A DNA stretch of 64,000 bases, from NCBI RefSeq assembly GCF_014648135.1, contig NZ_BMQN01000010.1, forward strand, positions 49,665-113,664. Reading direction: 5' to 3'. Under the pieces are notes generated by a model that saw only the letters and a list, made by a program, of their open reading frames with translations, was not told the origin of the DNA and made no database searches. The stretch is from Deinococcus sedimenti (lineage in GTDB: Bacteria; Deinococcota; Deinococci; Deinococcales; Deinococcaceae). This document shows, piece after piece, positions 27,996-38,062 of this stretch. The position numbers and the translations under genes are program-made. How positions within the stretch are numbered: position 1 is the first letter of the stretch; each line of letters starts with the position of its first letter.

Positions 27996-30566
27996 ATGAA
28001 GCGATCCACTCCGTTCGCCCTGCTGGCCCTCACAGGTTCGCTGCTCAGCGCCTGCGCACCTCAACCCGTGCCCGACGGGGTCAAACCCACCATCAGCCTG
28101 ACCGCAGCGCCCACCACGGTCACCAGCGCAGGCACCGTAACTCTCTCCGCCACCGCCACGGATAACGTCGGCGTGACCAAAGTCGACTTCTACCAGGGCA
28201 CCACCCTGATCGGCTCGGACACCACCGAGCCTTACAGCATCGCCAGTGCCAACATCACTTCGGCGCAGAACGGCACGCTGACCTACCGCGCCGTGGCCAG
28301 CGACGCCGCCGGCAATACGGCAGAAGCGACCACCAACGTGACCGTCAACATTGACGTCACTGCCCCCACCGTAAGTGTCACCGCAGATCCCGCCACGCTC
28401 ACCGCTGCCGGCACCGTGACCTTCACGGCGACCGCCACCAGCGTCTCCGGCGTGACGAAAGTCGACTTCTACGACAACGGCACGCTGATCAGCACGGACA
28501 CCACCGCGCCCTACAGTGCCAGCAAGGCCTACACGGCAGCGGACAACGGCACGCGCACCATCACCGCGACCGCCACCAACAGTGCCGGGAAGGCCACCAC
28601 CGCCACCACGACGCTGAAAGTCGGCATCGACGCCGCTGCGCCCACCGTCACCCTGAGCGCCACCCCCAACCCCGTGACGGCAGCCGGAGACGTCAAGCTC
28701 ACGGCGTCCGCCCAGGACGACGTTGGCGTGACCAAAGTCGAGTTCTACAACGGCAGCACCAAGATCTCCGAGGACATGACGGCTCCGTACGAAGCGGTCG
28801 TGAGCGTCAATGCCCTGATGAACGGTCAGCGCACCTACACGGCGGTCGCCTATGACGCCGCCGGCCGCAAGACCAGCGCCGATACGGTCGTCACGGTCAA
28901 CATCACCTCGGCCGCCGCGCCGCTGAAAGTGACGGTCGTCGATCAGAACATCGGCGCGCCCGTCACCGGCAGTACCGTCAGCGTCTACCAGAACGGTCAG
29001 TTGCTCGGCAACATTACCACCGACGCCAGCGGCCAGCTGAACCTCAGCGGCCTGCCGGCCGGCAGCTACGACCTCAAGGCCCGCAAGGCTGGCATGGCCG
29101 GCTCCGACCTGTACGGTGTCATGGTCGGCACCCAGACCCCCAGCGTTCAGATGGTGCAGCGCCCCGCGTTCGACACCAGCGCCACTACCAACCCCGCCAC
29201 GTTGGTCGTCACCCGCGCCGACGGCAGCCCCCTGGCCGGCGCGACCTTCACCGGTCAGCTGGACTTCCGCATCAAGACGGCCGCCGATTCTGACCACGTT
29301 GGGCCGATCCGCATCGTGTACGCCCAGCTGGGCCGCACCCCGGGCAGCGGCGGCATCACCGCCAGCCCCACCGCCGCCAACTGGAACTACTCGCCCAAGC
29401 AGGACGCCCTGGGCGTTGTGGACAGCGGGCCTGTCACCACCACCGGCAACTTCACCGCCGGATTCGGCAGCGCTGCCGGCGAGCAGGTGTACCTCGAGAT
29501 CATGGCGGTGGACTACAACTACAACTACGTCCGGCACGTCATCCCGGTCAAACTGATCAACGCCGACGCCGCCGCTCAGAACACCGTCGTCGCCCCCACG
29601 GCCGCCGCCGCCACCGCTTTCACCCTGAAACAGGAAGGATCCTGGACGACCCCCTACGGCGCCGGAAACGACACCGACGCCGCGCCCAACGGCTCGGGCG
29701 TGTTCGTGGAAGTCCGCTGGTGCTACACCAACACCACCGCCACCGCCAAACCCTTCGCGTTCGACGTTGAGCGCAGCAGCGATGGCGCCACCTTCAGCAA
29801 GATCGGCACGGTCGGCGGCGGCGCCAGCACCAGCTGCTCGGCCACCAACCAGGCCAGCCGCCCCTTCGCGTACCGTGATACCAGCGCCGAACTGGCCGCC
29901 GGCAAGACCTTCACGTACCGCGTGGTGGCCCGCGGCACAAACACCGCCGCCAGCAACACCACCCAGACCACGCCCCTGGCGCAGTTCACGCCCACCTTCA
30001 TCGCCCCAGCCGATGAAAGCACCGGCGTCTCGGTCAACCCCACCTTCGTGCTGGGCCAGAACCAGACCGCGATCGGTGCGGACGGCGCGGCGTACAACAT
30101 CCGCGTACGTGACCTGATGACCCTCAGCGGCTACAACCTGCCCGGCAGCGCCTCGAACGCCCTACTGCGCGTCGAAGAAGGCACCGGCGCCACCGGCAAC
30201 GGCATCCCCGTCGGCCAGTCCCTGGTGTTCACCAGCACTGGCTCCGTATTCGGCAAGCCCACCACGGCCGCCAGCGTCCTGACCGACACCAGCGGCACCT
30301 ACGTGGCCGCCAAACCCAACCTGATGCCCGTCAACACGACCGCACACACCTTCAGCATGCCCTGGAACGTGCTGGTCGCCACGCCCCTGCAGCCCCTGCG
30401 TCCCTACAAGTGGGAACTGTACTCGGGCCTGGCCTACAAGTACGCGCCCAGCGAAGGCAACCGCATCTCGGCCTACTCCGTCTTCACCTGGCCCGCCTCC
30501 ACCGACGCGCCCGTTCTGCAGACCCGCCCCGTGAACATCAACTGGGACTTCATCACCGGTCAGTAA
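27996..30566 (+). CDS. Large Ig-like-repeat surface lipoprotein
   Basis: An 856-residue envelope lipoprotein with lipobox LSAC (Cys20). It has three tandem Ig-like modules of about 92 residues (roughly 30-120, 120-213, 213-305), each with the pattern PT-(I/V)-x-L/V-TA-P-(T/N), GVTKV(D/E)FY and APY. Next comes a carboxypeptidase-regulatory-like module (310-385, GQLLGNITTDASGQLNLSGLPAGSYDL), then fibronectin-like beta modules. No catalytic motif; probably a structural or binding surface protein. Conventional leader with AAGGAG. The following subtilase lipoprotein gene (69-bp gap) is probably cotranscribed and could act on the same surface substrate. Confidence 0.75.
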   Translation: MKRSTPFALLALTGSLLSACAPQPVPDGVKPTISLTAAPTTVTSAGTVTLSATATDNVGVTKVDFYQGTTLIGSDTTEPYSIASANITSAQNGTLTYRAVASDAAGNTAEATTNVTVNIDVTAPTVSVTADPATLTAAGTVTFTATATSVSGVTKVDFYDNGTLISTDTTAPYSASKAYTAADNGTRTITATATNSAGKATTATTTLKVGIDAAAPTVTLSATPNPVTAAGDVKLTASAQDDVGVTKVEFYNGSTKISEDMTAPYEAVVSVNALMNGQRTYTAVAYDAAGRKTSADTVVTVNITSAAAPLKVTVVDQNIGAPVTGSTVSVYQNGQLLGNITTDASGQLNLSGLPAGSYDLKARKAGMAGSDLYGVMVGTQTPSVQMVQRPAFDTSATTNPATLVVTRADGSPLAGATFTGQLDFRIKTAADSDHVGPIRIVYAQLGRTPGSGGITASPTAANWNYSPKQDALGVVDSGPVTTTGNFTAGFGSAAGEQVYLEIMAVDYNYNYVRHVIPVKLINADAAAQNTVVAPTAAAATAFTLKQEGSWTTPYGAGNDTDAAPNGSGVFVEVRWCYTNTTATAKPFAFDVERSSDGATFSKIGTVGGGASTSCSATNQASRPFAYRDTSAELAAGKTFTYRVVARGTNTAASNTTQTTPLAQFTPTFIAPADESTGVSVNPTFVLGQNQTAIGADGAAYNIRVRDLMTLSGYNLPGSASNALLRVEEGTGATGNGIPVGQSLVFTSTGSVFGKPTTAASVLTDTSGTYVAAKPNLMPVNTTAHTFSMPWNVLVATPLQPLRPYKWELYSGLAYKYAPSEGNRISAYSVFTWPASTDAPVLQTRPVNINWDFITGQ

Positions 30567-30635
30567 GTCCCGCCGCGCCCACCCCGCGGCGCGGCCCCTC
30601 CCCCACCCCATCTCAGTTCATCCCCGAGGACTCCT

Positions 30636-32702
30636 ATGCCCAGACACCTCCGCATGACCGGCCTGCTTGCCATCAGCGCCATGCTGGCCGCCTGCTCCAC
30701 CACACCGTCCCCCACCGCCCAGACCCCCGTTCTGGACGCCAACCCCGCCACGTTGACCAGCGCCGGCACCCGCTACGTTGCCAACGAAGTCGTCGTCGGT
30801 TACGAGAACGACAGTGCCCTGCAGGCAGCCGCCAAGGCCCTGAACGGTGAAGTCGTGCGCCGCATTCCCGAAATCCGCACCGCGCTGATCCGCGTGTCCG
30901 GCGACGCGATGAAAGCCACCAGCCTCGCCAAGGTCAGTGGCATCCGCTACGCGACCGTGAACACCGTCATGACCCCCGAACGCAGCCCCGTCGTGACGCC
31001 CGCCACCCTGGGCGCGCAGGCAGCTGCCGCAGATCAGATCTTCGACGAACTGCCCCAGTACGCCCTGGACCCCCGCCACATGAACGCCAAGGTGGCCTGG
31101 GACAAAGGCCTGACCGGGAAGGGCGTCACGGTCGCGCTGATCGACGACCCGGCCGACGTGACCCACCCAGATCTGGCACCCAACTGGGCCGGCAAGGCCT
31201 TCGATCCCCGCCAGGAGAAGACCTACACCGACGGTAAGGCCTGGAGTGACTACTTCAAGAAACCCGAGAACTCGCACGGAACCTTCGTGTCCTCCAGCAT
31301 GATTGCCGCGAAGAACGGCAAGGGCATCGTGGGCCTCGCCTACGAAGCGAAATTCATGCCGGTCGTGATGTTCAACCCCGGTGGATACTCCAGCTTCGAG
31401 ATTGCGCTGGGCGCCATCTGGGCCACCAACAACGGCGCGCGCGTCATCAACAACTCCTGGGGCGGCGGCGTCAGCTTCGGTCCGGTCAAGGACGCTTTCG
31501 ACTACGCCATGTCACGCGGCACCACCATCGTGGCCAGCATGGGCAACAGCTACCACGACGAATTCCAGTACCCAGCCGCGCTGCCCGGCGTGATCGCCTC
31601 CGGTGCACTGGACGCCAGCAACCGCAAGGTGACCTTCTCCACCAGCGGCCGCCACATCTCCAGCGCCGCCCCCGGCCAGGACACCATGCTCGCCAATCCC
31701 ACCTGGCTGGGCGGCGGGTACGCCCTGATCTCCGGCACGAGCTTCTCCAGCCCCTACACCGCCGCTCTGGCCGCCCTGGTCCTTCAGAAGTGCTCGACCG
31801 CCACGCCCTACCAGGTGCGCCGCGTCATGGAAATGAGCGCCGACGGCAGCATCGGCACCAACCCCAACGGCTTCGACCGCGAGACCGGCTACGGCCGCCT
31901 GGACGCCGGCAAGATGGCCGAGATGCTCACCGACTGCGCCAAGCTGCCTGAGAAGGGCGCCAACGTGCATGTGAATATCTCCTATGCCAACGGCCAGGGC
32001 ACGCAGAAGGGCATCCTGGGTGACGTCATCCTGCGCGGCCAGGGCATGCGCGCCGGTGCCAGCGATGACGCCACCCCGCTGTACCTGAGCCCCACCGACG
32101 ACAACGGCGACGTCCGCTTCAGCGAGATCAAACCCGGCACCTACGACATGTACGTCGCCGGACCCGACGTGAGCGTCACCGGCGGCTCGAACGACACGCG
32201 CGGCACCTTCGTCGGTACCGTCACCGCCACCAGCGGCAGCACGTACTACACCCCAGACCAGACGCGCATCATCCTGCCCGCCACGTTCGTGGATCTGAAC
32301 CCCACCGATCCCTACGAACCCAACGACTCGGAAGCCCAGGCCGCCACGATCACCTACGGGCAGACCACCCAGCAGGCGTACATCTACGGCCAGCCTCAGG
32401 ACTTCGACTACTTCAAGTTCACCGGCGCCACCGGCGATCAGATCAAGGCCGAAATGCTGGCTGCTGGCCAGATCGGCGGCAAGCTTGACGCCTTCCTGTT
32501 CCTCCTCGACTCCACCGGCAAGGTCCTCGCCTCGAACGATGACCGCGGCAATCCACGCATCGACAGCGACTCTGAAATCAACTTCACGCTGCCGGCTGCC
32601 GGTACGTACTACCTGGTGGCGACCTCCTACGAGATTGCCAGCGACGCGAACGACGACAGCCCCTTCAACAAGTACAAGCTGAAACTCAGCAAGACCAACT
32701 AA
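30636..32702 (+). CDS. Subtilisin-family (S8) lipoprotein protease with C-terminal PPC-type domain
   Basis: A 688-residue extracytoplasmic serine protease. Lipobox LAAC with Cys20, then an inhibitor-like propeptide (about 40-115, YVANEVVVGYEND). The S8 domain carries catalytic Asp170 (VALIDDPAD), His214 (NSHGTFVSS) and Ser369 (SGTSFSSP). Next is a beta module about 435-560, then a bacterial pre-peptidase C-terminal domain from about 570 (DPYEPNDSEAQAATI, FDYFKFTGATGDQ). The LIDDPAD context replaces the usual DTG. The full triad suggests an active secreted protease for nutrition or surface processing. A long terminator follows. Confidence 0.88.
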   Translation: MPRHLRMTGLLAISAMLAACSTTPSPTAQTPVLDANPATLTSAGTRYVANEVVVGYENDSALQAAAKALNGEVVRRIPEIRTALIRVSGDAMKATSLAKVSGIRYATVNTVMTPERSPVVTPATLGAQAAAADQIFDELPQYALDPRHMNAKVAWDKGLTGKGVTVALIDDPADVTHPDLAPNWAGKAFDPRQEKTYTDGKAWSDYFKKPENSHGTFVSSSMIAAKNGKGIVGLAYEAKFMPVVMFNPGGYSSFEIALGAIWATNNGARVINNSWGGGVSFGPVKDAFDYAMSRGTTIVASMGNSYHDEFQYPAALPGVIASGALDASNRKVTFSTSGRHISSAAPGQDTMLANPTWLGGGYALISGTSFSSPYTAALAALVLQKCSTATPYQVRRVMEMSADGSIGTNPNGFDRETGYGRLDAGKMAEMLTDCAKLPEKGANVHVNISYANGQGTQKGILGDVILRGQGMRAGASDDATPLYLSPTDDNGDVRFSEIKPGTYDMYVAGPDVSVTGGSNDTRGTFVGTVTATSGSTYYTPDQTRIILPATFVDLNPTDPYEPNDSEAQAATITYGQTTQQAYIYGQPQDFDYFKFTGATGDQIKAEMLAAGQIGGKLDAFLFLLDSTGKVLASNDDRGNPRIDSDSEINFTLPAAGTYYLVATSYEIASDANDDSPFNKYKLKLSKTN

Positions 32703-32709
32703 GCTGCGG

Positions 32710-32749
32710 CAGTAGAAGGCCCCTGGGAGCGACCAGGGGCCTTCTACTG
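32710..32749. terminator. 17-bp perfect hairpin between subtilase and cmk
   Basis: CAGTAGAAGGCCCCTGG (32710-32726) pairs perfectly with 32733-32749 around GAGCGA. It lies between convergent genes and is probably a two-way terminator, though without a long T run. Confidence 0.75.
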
Positions 32750-32789
32750 TGGTTAGCGTGCATCCGGGAAGCGCCCTGGTCCTACAACT

Positions 32790-33401
32790 TCAGTGTAGGG
32801 CGGTGAGAATGGTGTCGATCACGCCCTGTAGCGTCAAAGGCCCGGTGTCGATGACGCGGGCATCCGGGGCGGGGGCGCTCTGGGTGGTGTCCAGGCGGTC
32901 GCGTTCGGTCAGGGCGGCCTCGATGGCGGGGATGTCCTCGGGGCGCTCACGCGCGCGGCGCTCGGCGCGGACGCGGGCGCTGGCGGTCAGGTAGAACTTG
33001 TGCGGCGCGTGCGGGAAGACGTTGGTGCCCATGTCACGTCCCTCGGCGACGAGGGGGGCGGGGAGGGCGCGCAGCTGGGCGTCCACCCACTCACGGATTT
33101 CCGGGAGGGCAGCCACGACGCTGACGCCGGTGTCCACGCGGGTACTGTGCAGGTCGGCGGTCAGGTCGGTGTCTGCGTTCCAGACGCGGTTGCCGCTGGC
33201 GAGGGGTTCCAGACGCACCTCGCCAAGCAGGGGCAGCAGGGCGGGGGCGTCGGCGAGGTCGACCCCGGCGGTCAGGCCGAGGAGGGTCACGGCGCGGTAC
33301 AGCAGGCCGCTGCTGACATAGGGCACGCCGAGGGCCTGCGCGACGCCGGAGGACACGCTGGATTTTCCGCTGGCGGCGACGCCATCAATGGTCACGATCA
33401 T
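32790..33401 (-). CDS. cmk: Cytidylate kinase
   Basis: Phosphorylates CMP and dCMP to the diphosphates. The 203-residue product begins [15 protein letters not shown] (P-loop). It contains [23 protein letters not shown] (CMP-binding Arg-Asp; most homologues have GTVVFP), and the lid [11 protein letters not shown] 33401 is preferred; a TTG one codon earlier is possible. A TAGACT box (33411-33416) lies 9 nt upstream. Divergent from the cyclophilin gene. Confidence 0.9.
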   Translation of the reverse strand: MIVTIDGVAASGKSSVSSGVAQALGVPYVSSGLLYRAVTLLGLTAGVDLADAPALLPLLGEVRLEPLASGNRVWNADTDLTADLHSTRVDTGVSVVAALPEIREWVDAQLRALPAPLVAEGRDMGTNVFPHAPHKFYLTASARVRAERRARERPEDIPAIEAALTERDRLDTTQSAPAPDARVIDTGPLTLQGVIDTILTALH

Positions 33402-33497
33402 CAACTGGACAGTCTACCGCGCCACTCCCTGCTTCTGCCTGCGGTGCACCCTTCGGGTGACGCGCCGCGCACGGGGACCGCTAGACTGTCACGGACC

Positions 33498-34271
<774 letters not shown>

Positions 34272-34285
34272 AGTCCCGTTTCCTG

Positions 34286-34317
34286 GCGGCGCGCTTCCCG
34301 TGCGGGCGGCGCGCCGC
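34286..34317. terminator. GC-rich hairpin between convergent genes
   Basis: GCGGCGCGC (34286-34294) pairs perfectly with 34309-34317. It lies between the cyclophilin gene and the convergent methyltransferase gene. Confidence 0.5.
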
Positions 34318-34325
34318 TTCAACGT

Positions 34326-35231
<906 letters not shown>

Positions 35232-35238
35232 CGGCCCG

Positions 35239-36234
35239 TCAGTACCCGTGGTGCTTGACGACCGCGCCCTGTCCTTCCAGCCAGCGGGTGACGACGCCCA
35301 CGGCGGCCTTCACGCCGGTCGTGATGATCGGGCCGCCGAACTTGGCGAGGCGCACGAGGTGCGTGCCGTCCTCGCGGGCGGTGATGCCGATCAATACCTC
35401 CTGGGTCAGTTCGCCCTCGACGACGTGCGCCAGGACGACCCAGCCGTCGCGGCGCAGTCCGGCGTACAGGTCGAGCAGGATGACCGTCCACGCGCCGCCT
35501 TCCTCCGCGCCTCGGCTGCCGGGGTTGCGTTCGGTGACCTTCTCGAAGGTCTGGGGGCCAAAGGTGTCGGGCAGGGTCAGGACGGCGTGGGGCACGGTGG
35601 TGGGGTCCTCCGGGTAGGGCGTGGTCGGCCCGTGCGGGACGGGCTGGTGGGCGGTGGGGATGAAACGGGCGTGGTTGACGCCCAGGCCGAGGTCACGCCA
35701 CTTCAGGGCGTACTTGGTCTCCAGCGCGGCGGCGGGCGGATCGGTGCGTTCGACGCGCATGACGCCGCTGGCCCCGGCCTGCTCGCACGCGAACTCGAAG
35801 TACTCGTCGTGGTCGGTGGTCAGGAGGATCATCCCGCCGGGTTTCAGGCGGCTGGCGGCCAGGCGGAAGAACGGGACGCGCAGGAGACGGTGGTCGGTGT
35901 GTCCGGCCTTGGGCCAGGGGTCGGGGAAGTTCACGACGATCAGGTCCAGGCCCGCGTGCGGGATGACGGACCGCACGAGGACGTCGGCGGGCATCTTCGT
36001 GAGGATCGCGTTGTCCAGGCCCGCGTCCCGCAGGCGGCGGTGCGCCTTCAGGAGCGACACGCCGGAGAGTTCCACGCCGAGGTAGTTGGGCGCCTCGGGG
36101 AAGGTCGCGGCGAAGTGCGGCCAGAAGCGCCCGTCGCCGAAGCCGACCTCCAGCACCCAGGGGCGGTCCGGGGTGTCCGGGTACAGGCGCGCGGCGCTGT
36201 CGGGGAACTGGAAGTCGCCGAGGCGGGCGATCAT
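35239..36234 (-). CDS. trmB: tRNA (guanine-N7-)-methyltransferase with C-terminal extension
   Basis: Methylates G46 of tRNA. The first about 200 residues are TrmB-like: VLEVGFGDGRFWPHFA, YLGVELS, and the hallmark VNFPDPWPKAGHTDHRL. The protein continues to 331 residues, about 110 longer than most TrmB, with a second alpha/beta module (TVILLDLYAGLRRDGWVVLAHVVEGE). A C-terminal extension also occurs in other Deinococcus-Thermus TrmB proteins. Start ATG 36234 overlaps the FAD-protein stop (ATGA). Confidence 0.88.
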   Translation of the reverse strand: MIARLGDFQFPDSAARLYPDTPDRPWVLEVGFGDGRFWPHFAATFPEAPNYLGVELSGVSLLKAHRRLRDAGLDNAILTKMPADVLVRSVIPHAGLDLIVVNFPDPWPKAGHTDHRLLRVPFFRLAASRLKPGGMILLTTDHDEYFEFACEQAGASGVMRVERTDPPAAALETKYALKWRDLGLGVNHARFIPTAHQPVPHGPTTPYPEDPTTVPHAVLTLPDTFGPQTFEKVTERNPGSRGAEEGGAWTVILLDLYAGLRRDGWVVLAHVVEGELTQEVLIGITAREDGTHLVRLAKFGGPIITTGVKAAVGVVTRWLEGQGAVVKHHGY

Positions 36235-36986
36235 GCGCGCCCCCCGGTCAGGTCGGCCAGCAGGTCGTCGGCGAGGCAGGCCGCGTCACGCAGCACGCTG
36301 CCGTAGGTGTGCTCGCCGGGCGTGCACTGGCCCAGCATCCGCACGCGGTCCAGGCGGTTCACGCGGAAGCCGTCGAGTTCGCTGGGGGCGGGCGTCAGGA
36401 AGCGCACGTCGTACGGCGGCTCGACGCCTTCACCCTCGGCGCGGCGTTCCGTCCCGATCAGCCAGATGCCGCTGGCGGTCAGGTCGTCCGCGAGGAAGTC
36501 GTACGCGACCTCGCTGAGACGCCCGGCCTCGTCCATGGTGTCCCCCACGAGCAGGCGGCCCTTCAGAAACGCGCCGACGGCCAGCACGCCCAGCCGCGCG
36601 TGCAGTTTCGGGCCCTCCCAGGTGGACAGCACGATCTGGGTGTCCTCCTCGTCCAGCGCGGTGACGGTGCTCTGCAACAGGTGAATGCCGCTCGTCTCCT
36701 CCACGCGGGCCTTCAGGTGCCGGTGGAACGTCCAGCCGTCCGTGTCGGGGTGCAGCGCGGCGCGCACCTCCTCGAACAGACTGCCGTCCGGGAACGTCAC
36801 GCCCGCCGTGGTCGGCTGGTACAGGTTCCCCAGGTGATCGAGCGCCTGAGACACCAGCAGCACGTCCAGTCCCGCGCGGGCCAGGCGCCACGCCAGCTCG
36901 GTGCCCGCCAGTCCGGCACCGACCACGGCCACGTCATACAGATGCCCCGGTTGCGGGCGACTTCTCGGAGAGGGCGAACCAAACAT
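36231..36986 (-). CDS. MnmG/GidA-like FAD-dependent protein, short
   Basis: A 251-residue protein starting, after a basic tail, with the FAD dinucleotide-binding motif [29 protein letters not shown]. It then has [12 protein letters not shown] and LQSTVTAL, reminiscent of GidA/MnmG and TrmFO, but it is less than half their length and lacks the tRNA-binding C-terminus. It may be a GidA-related oxidoreductase acting in RNA modification, in line with trmB and a second methyltransferase in the same operon. ATG 36986 has GGAGGGTG directly upstream and a TACACT box behind it. Confidence 0.7.
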   Translation of the reverse strand: MFGSPSPRSRPQPGHLYDVAVVGAGLAGTELAWRLARAGLDVLLVSQALDHLGNLYQPTTAGVTFPDGSLFEEVRAALHPDTDGWTFHRHLKARVEETSGIHLLQSTVTALDEEDTQIVLSTWEGPKLHARLGVLAVGAFLKGRLLVGDTMDEAGRLSEVAYDFLADDLTASGIWLIGTERRAEGEGVEPPYDVRFLTPAPSELDGFRVNRLDRVRMLGQCTPGEHTYGSVLRDAACLADDLLADLTGGRA

Positions 36987-37010
36987 CACCCTCCAGTGTA
37001 ACTTCCGGGG

Positions 37011-37077
37011 GTATGGGTCGTGGGCTGTGGGCTGTAGGAAATGCCCTGACCCACGTCCTACACCCCACACCCCTTAC
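37011..37077. repeat. Imperfect G/C word inverted repeat
   Basis: GGGCTGTGGGCTGTAGG on the left is mirrored by CCTACACCCCACACCCC on the right (core TGTAGG 37033-37038, CCTACA 37057-37062). It lies between divergent genes. Similar words occur near 47268-47300 and 63940-64000. Confidence 0.4.
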
Positions 37078-37087
37078 CCTGGAGCGC

Positions 37088-38020
37088 ATGTCCGACGACG
37101 TCCCCTCGAACAGTGGTTTCGCGTTCCGGTCGCAGGTGCGCGCGGGTGGGGAGCGGGTGCTGGCGTTCCTGTCGCGCGAGTACCGGCATTCGGACGCGGC
37201 GACGTGGGCCGCGAGGCTGGCGGCGGGTGAGGTGGAGGTGCGGGGCGTCGCCGCGCGGGGGGATGAGGTGCTGCGCGCCGGGGACGTGGTCGTGTGGCAC
37301 CGCCCCCCGTGGCGGGAGGAGGCGGTCCCGCTGGACTACGCGGTGCTGCTGGAGGACGACGCGCTGGTCGCGGTGAGTAAGCCGTCCGGGCTGCCGACCC
37401 TGCCGGGCGCGGGGTTCCTGACGCACACGCTGCTCACGCAGGTGCGGCTGCGGTATCCGGGGGCCAGTCCGCTGCACCGGCTGGGGCGCGGCACGAGCGG
37501 CGTGGTGCTGTTCGCCCGGACCGGGTCGGCGGGCGCGGCGCTGTCCCGCGCGTGGCGGGAGCACGAGGTGGGGAAGGTGTACCGCGCGCTGGGCTCGGGC
37601 GCGCCGGACTGGGACACGCTGGACATTCAGACGCCCATCGGGCCGGTGCCGCACCCGCGCCTGGGCACGGTGTTCGCCGCCAGCGCGGACGGGAAGGCGT
37701 CGCGCAGCGTGGCGACGGTGCGCGAACGCCGCGCCGGGCAGACGCTGTTCGACGTGGCGATCCACACCGGCCGCCCCCACCAGATCCGCATTCACCTCGC
37801 CGCCGCCGGGCACCCCCTGGTGGGCGACCCGCTGTACGGCCCGGGCGGCCTCCCACTGCCCGATCTGCCGGGCCTGCCGGGCGACCTGGGGTACCTGCTG
37901 CACGCCTGGACGCTGCACTTCACGCACCCCGTCACGGGAGAGGCCGTGCGGGTGGAGGCCCCGCCGCCGGATGCACTGGACGCCGGACGGGACGCCCGGG
38001 GTGGCCCGTCAATGATCTGA
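37088..38020 (+). CDS. RluA-family pseudouridine synthase-like protein, catalytic Asp replaced
   Basis: A 310-residue protein with an S4-like N-terminal part ([31 protein letters not shown]) and an RluA-type catalytic domain: [36 protein letters not shown], then [13 protein letters not shown], and [23 protein letters not shown]. The usual HRLDxxTSG motif has Gly at residue 133 instead of the catalytic Asp (codon GGG at 37484). The rest of the fold is intact. It may be inactive, use another acid, or belong to the HRLGRGTSG variant subgroup. GGAG precedes ATG 37088. Confidence 0.82.
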   Translation: MSDDVPSNSGFAFRSQVRAGGERVLAFLSREYRHSDAATWAARLAAGEVEVRGVAARGDEVLRAGDVVVWHRPPWREEAVPLDYAVLLEDDALVAVSKPSGLPTLPGAGFLTHTLLTQVRLRYPGASPLHRLGRGTSGVVLFARTGSAGAALSRAWREHEVGKVYRALGSGAPDWDTLDIQTPIGPVPHPRLGTVFAASADGKASRSVATVRERRAGQTLFDVAIHTGRPHQIRIHLAAAGHPLVGDPLYGPGGLPLPDLPGLPGDLGYLLHAWTLHFTHPVTGEAVRVEAPPPDALDAGRDARGGPSMI

Positions 38021-38062
38021 CGTGTCAGAGCGGGGAGAGTTCAGACAGGGCATGATGTCACC

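Noticed and set aside
27933..29537. Long minus-strand frame opposite the Ig-like lipoprotein
   Set aside because: Gly/Val/Asp-rich antisense shadow typical of high-GC DNA. The plus strand has a promoter, ribosome site, lipobox and conserved Ig modules.
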